Below are positions 6,186-7,408 of a stretch of DNA of 7,408 nucleotides, piece by piece. The stretch comes from Thiomonas sp. (GTDB lineage Bacteria; Pseudomonadota; Gammaproteobacteria; Burkholderiales; Burkholderiaceae): contig DAIAZB010000350.1 in NCBI GenBank assembly GCA_027443745.1, positions 1 to 7,408 of the forward strand, in the 5' to 3' direction. Every line of letters starts with the position of its first letter. Position 1 is the first letter of the stretch. Under the pieces are notes generated by a model that saw only the letters and a list, made by a program, of their open reading frames with translations, ran no database searches and was not told where the DNA came from. Position numbers and translations under genes: made by a program.

Positions 6186-6413
6186 TCACCGGCTCGCGGT
6201 TCCCTTCGCATCCAGCCTATCCAGTATGGCCAGGGCCTGACCCGCGTCACCGCGTGCGGCCAAGGCCTTGAAGCGAACTTCCACATCGGCGGCCGTGATG
6301 GCCTGGATGCTCAGTTCCTCGATGAGCTTGGCCACGCTCAGGTTGCGCGAGCGTGCCAGGGTCTTCAAGCGTTCGGCCGTGTCATCCGGCAGTCGAATCG
6401 TGAGTGTGCTCAT
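6186..6413 (-). CDS. Ribbon-helix-helix (CopG-like) antitoxin-type protein, orphan
   Basis: 75-residue protein. Residues 2-9 (STLTIRLP) are the DNA-contacting strand of a ribbon-helix-helix domain. Two helices follow (DDTAERLKTLARSRN, then SVAKLIEELSIQAI), then a short tail for partner binding or oligomerisation. Such proteins act as dimeric repressors and commonly as type II antitoxins, often beside a PIN or RelE toxin. No toxin follows: its stop lies 14 bp from the convergent trpS stop. The ATG at 6411-6413 is preceded by GGAG at a spacing of 8 nt. The minus frame is open further upstream to 6878, but there it is antisense to the toxin gene. It may work with an unlinked toxin, as a solitary regulator, or be left over from a lost pair. 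Confidence 0.8.
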   Translation of the reverse strand: MSTLTIRLPDDTAERLKTLARSRNLSVAKLIEELSIQAITAADVEVRFKALAARGDAGQALAILDRLDAKGTASR

Positions 6414-6503
6414 GGGTGGCGCTCCAGCCATCGGCCTTGTGCATGTGCCTCGGGATGATCGAGGAAGAGCCCCTACTCGGCCCGGTAAGCACAAGCCCAC
6501 AAC

Positions 6504-6532
6504 TCGACAGATTATATCCGTTTTGATATGAT
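6504..6532 (+). promoter_or_regulatory. Candidate sigma-70 promoter of the toxin-antitoxin operon
   Basis: TCGACA (6504-6509) and TATGAT (6527-6532) are separated by exactly 17 bp. However, the -10 covers the toxin ATG at 6528, so transcripts from it would begin inside the gene and favour a downstream start or the antitoxin alone. An alternative -10 (TTATAT, 6512-6517) would give an almost leaderless toxin mRNA. Which is used is not decidable here. Confidence 0.4.
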
Positions 6533-6533
6533 C
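6510..6533. promoter_or_regulatory. Dyad operator candidate of the toxin-antitoxin operon
   Basis: GATTATATC (6510-6518) is inverted as GATATGATC (6525-6533) with one mismatched pair and a 6-nt spacer. It overlaps the promoter elements and the toxin start, as expected for autorepression by an XRE antitoxin or the toxin-antitoxin complex. Confidence 0.5.
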
Positions 6534-6866
6534 GCAACCTTGAAGCCCCTTCGCTTCCTGGGCGATTCTCTCAAGGCCCTGCGCGCATTTCCGGACGAGG
6601 CCCGACAGGACGCCGGCTTCCAACTGGATCGTGTGCAACGGGGCGAGCAGCCCGATGACTTCAAGGCCATGCCATCCATCGGCCCAGGTGTAGAGGAACT
6701 TCGAGTCTGGGATCCTGCGGGCACCTACCGCGTGGTCTACACAGCGCGTCTGGATGACGCGGTGTATGTACTGCATGCTTTCCAGAAAAAGACCCGTACG
6801 ACCTCCAGAGAGGACGTCGCGTTGGCTCGCAAGCGTTTTCGGGACATCACCGGGAGAACACCATGA
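6528..6866 (+). CDS. RelE/HigB-like toxin (phage Gp49-like family)
   Basis: 112-residue protein of the Gp49-like/HigB branch of the RelE superfamily, whose members cleave mRNA on the ribosome. Recognisable family segments are LGDSLKALRAFPDEARQDAG near the N-terminus, then DDFKAMPSIGPGVEELRV, YRVVYTAR, and AVYVLHAFQKKTRTT (about 85-99), ending with a basic ARKRF helix. The basic QKKT stretch is characteristic. The ATG at 6528 has no clear ribosome site and sits in the operator dyad; family N-termini (KPLRFLGDSL) agree with a start here or at the TTG at 6540. The stop overlaps the next gene by 4 nt (ATGA), so the pair is translationally coupled, toxin first, the HigBA-like order. Confidence 0.88.
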   Translation: MIATLKPLRFLGDSLKALRAFPDEARQDAGFQLDRVQRGEQPDDFKAMPSIGPGVEELRVWDPAGTYRVVYTARLDDAVYVLHAFQKKTRTTSREDVALARKRFRDITGRTP

Positions 6867-7150
6867 GCGCGCAATCATCGGATACCTACAAGAGCGTCTG
6901 GGACGCCATTGCGGACACGCCCGAGCAGGCAGCCAACCTGCGGGCCCGCAGCGATCTCATGCGGGCCATTGCACAGATCGTGGCCAGCCACGGATGGACC
7001 CAGTCGGATGCCGCGCAACGTTGCGGCATCACGCAGCCGCGCATGAACGATCTGCTACGCGGACGCCTGTCACGCTTCTCGCTCGACGCCTTGGTGAACA
7101 TCGCCGCGGCATTGGGGCAGCGCGTGCACCTCGAACTCGAACCTGCCTGA
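6863..7150 (+). CDS. XRE-family antitoxin (partner of the upstream RelE/HigB-like toxin)
   Basis: 95-residue DNA-binding antitoxin. The helix-turn-helix is at about 46-67 (TQSDAAQRCGITQPRMNDLL), followed by the RFSLDALVNIAAALGQRVHL segment typical of the helix-turn-helix family paired with Gp49-like toxins. The N-terminal 30 residues (VWDAIADTPEQAANLRARSD) match the usual leader helix region of that family. GGGAG at 6852-6856 lies 6 nt before the ATG, giving the antitoxin a much better ribosome site than the toxin, in keeping with excess antitoxin. It neutralises the toxin and probably represses the operon at the dyad over 6510-6533. Not similar to the HigA remnant at 3869. Confidence 0.9.
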   Translation: MSAQSSDTYKSVWDAIADTPEQAANLRARSDLMRAIAQIVASHGWTQSDAAQRCGITQPRMNDLLRGRLSRFSLDALVNIAAALGQRVHLELEPA

Positions 7151-7288
7151 GCACCACCGTGGAACCCCCCACTGCGCTGTCCACGCGCCACGGCATTGCC
7201 CCGCCTGGGCTCGAGCAACAGGCTACCCGGCGGCGACGAGACTTCATCCCGCGCGAGCTTCACGCGCCGTCCGCGCCCCCCAGACGCC
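7151..7288. other. Short intergenic stretch, nothing recognised
   Basis: 138 bp between the antitoxin stop and the tRNA terminator. No coding frame, repeat or clear terminator for the plus-strand operon was found, though the bidirectional hairpin beyond it may serve. Confidence 0.5.
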
Positions 7289-7319
7289 AAAAAGCCCGAG
7301 TGGCGTGAACCACTCGGGC
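7289..7319 (-). terminator. Rho-independent terminator of tRNA-Glu
   Basis: Perfect 10-bp stem GCCCGAGTGG (7294-7303) with CCACTCGGGC (7310-7319) and a 6-nt loop. Read on the minus strand it is followed by five T (7293-7289). It lies 8 bp after the tRNA CCA end. Confidence 0.92.
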
Positions 7320-7327
7320 CTTGAAAC

Positions 7328-7403
7328 TGGCGTCCCCTAGGGGATTCGAACCCCTGTTATCGCCGTGAAAGGGCGGTGTCCTAGGCCTCTAGACGAAGGG
7401 GAC
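7328..7403 (-). tRNA. tRNA-Glu (anticodon UUC)
   Basis: Minus-strand cloverleaf: acceptor GTCCCCT (7403-7397) pairs with AGGGGAC (7338-7332), discriminator G7331, genomically encoded CCA (7330-7328). The anticodon loop CTTTCAC (7371-7365) gives anticodon TTC at 7369-7367. The T arm is AGGGG-TTCGAAT-CCCCT. The sequence is very close to the classic proteobacterial tRNA-Glu; position 43 is A, leaving a C27-A43 mismatch at the top of the anticodon stem. Its own terminator follows. Confidence 0.97.
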
Positions 7404-7408
7404 AGGAC

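Noticed and set aside
5016..6458. 480-codon plus-strand open frame, the longest in the window
   Set aside because: It is out of frame with trpS and its product is an arginine-rich, low-complexity sequence with no domain, typical of a shadow frame in GC-rich DNA.
6414..6878. N-terminal extension of the ribbon-helix-helix gene
   Set aside because: The added 155 residues are antisense to the toxin and resemble nothing, while the ATG at 6411-6413 gives a textbook ribbon-helix-helix N-terminus.
7151..7408. tRNA-Glu as integration site of a genomic island
   Set aside because: No integrase and no repeat of the tRNA 3' end were seen in the window, so the nearby toxin-antitoxin genes alone do not support an island.
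1..7408. CRISPR array or riboswitch
   Set aside because: No regularly spaced short repeats and no recognisable riboswitch or T-box leader before trpS were found.

Overview
The window comes from a proteobacterium, most likely a gamma- or betaproteobacterium. Most genes are GC-rich, LysR-type regulators are prominent, TrpRS is of the proteobacterial type, and the tRNA-Glu encodes its own CCA and is followed by an ordinary rho-independent terminator. The sequence alone does not allow a genus call.

Left part (1-3257), catabolic gene with regulators: a Rieske non-heme iron oxygenase alpha subunit runs leftwards off the window edge. A LysR-type regulator diverges from it, and their 181-bp intergenic region holds a near-perfect 30-bp dyad that is a good operator candidate. 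A second LysR-type regulator of the same subclass converges on the first with only 30 bp between the stop codons. The likely logic is effector-dependent control of an aromatic-compound oxygenase; the substrate cannot be read from the sequence.

Middle (3258-4159), gene debris: about 0.9 kb with no intact gene. It contains an internal fragment of trpS (plus strand) that duplicates part of the intact trpS 1983 bp downstream. It is fused to a frameshifted piece of an IS200/IS605-type tnpB (minus strand). Further right lies the C-terminal third to half of a HigA-like antitoxin (minus strand). This is a rearrangement scar.

Right-middle (4160-6171): a SAM-dependent methyltransferase with visibly lower GC than its neighbours overlaps by 10 nt the start of an intact tryptophanyl-tRNA synthetase gene. 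A horizontally acquired gene therefore seems to be translationally coupled to a housekeeping (or second-copy) trpS.

Right (6186-7408): an orphan ribbon-helix-helix antitoxin-like gene (minus), a compact toxin-first RelE/HigB plus XRE antitoxin module (plus) whose promoter overlaps a dyad, then a terminator and tRNA-Glu(UUC), both on the minus strand. No wholly new system is apparent. The most unusual parts are the trpS scar with two-tier identity, the methyltransferase-trpS overlap and the operator-like dyads.
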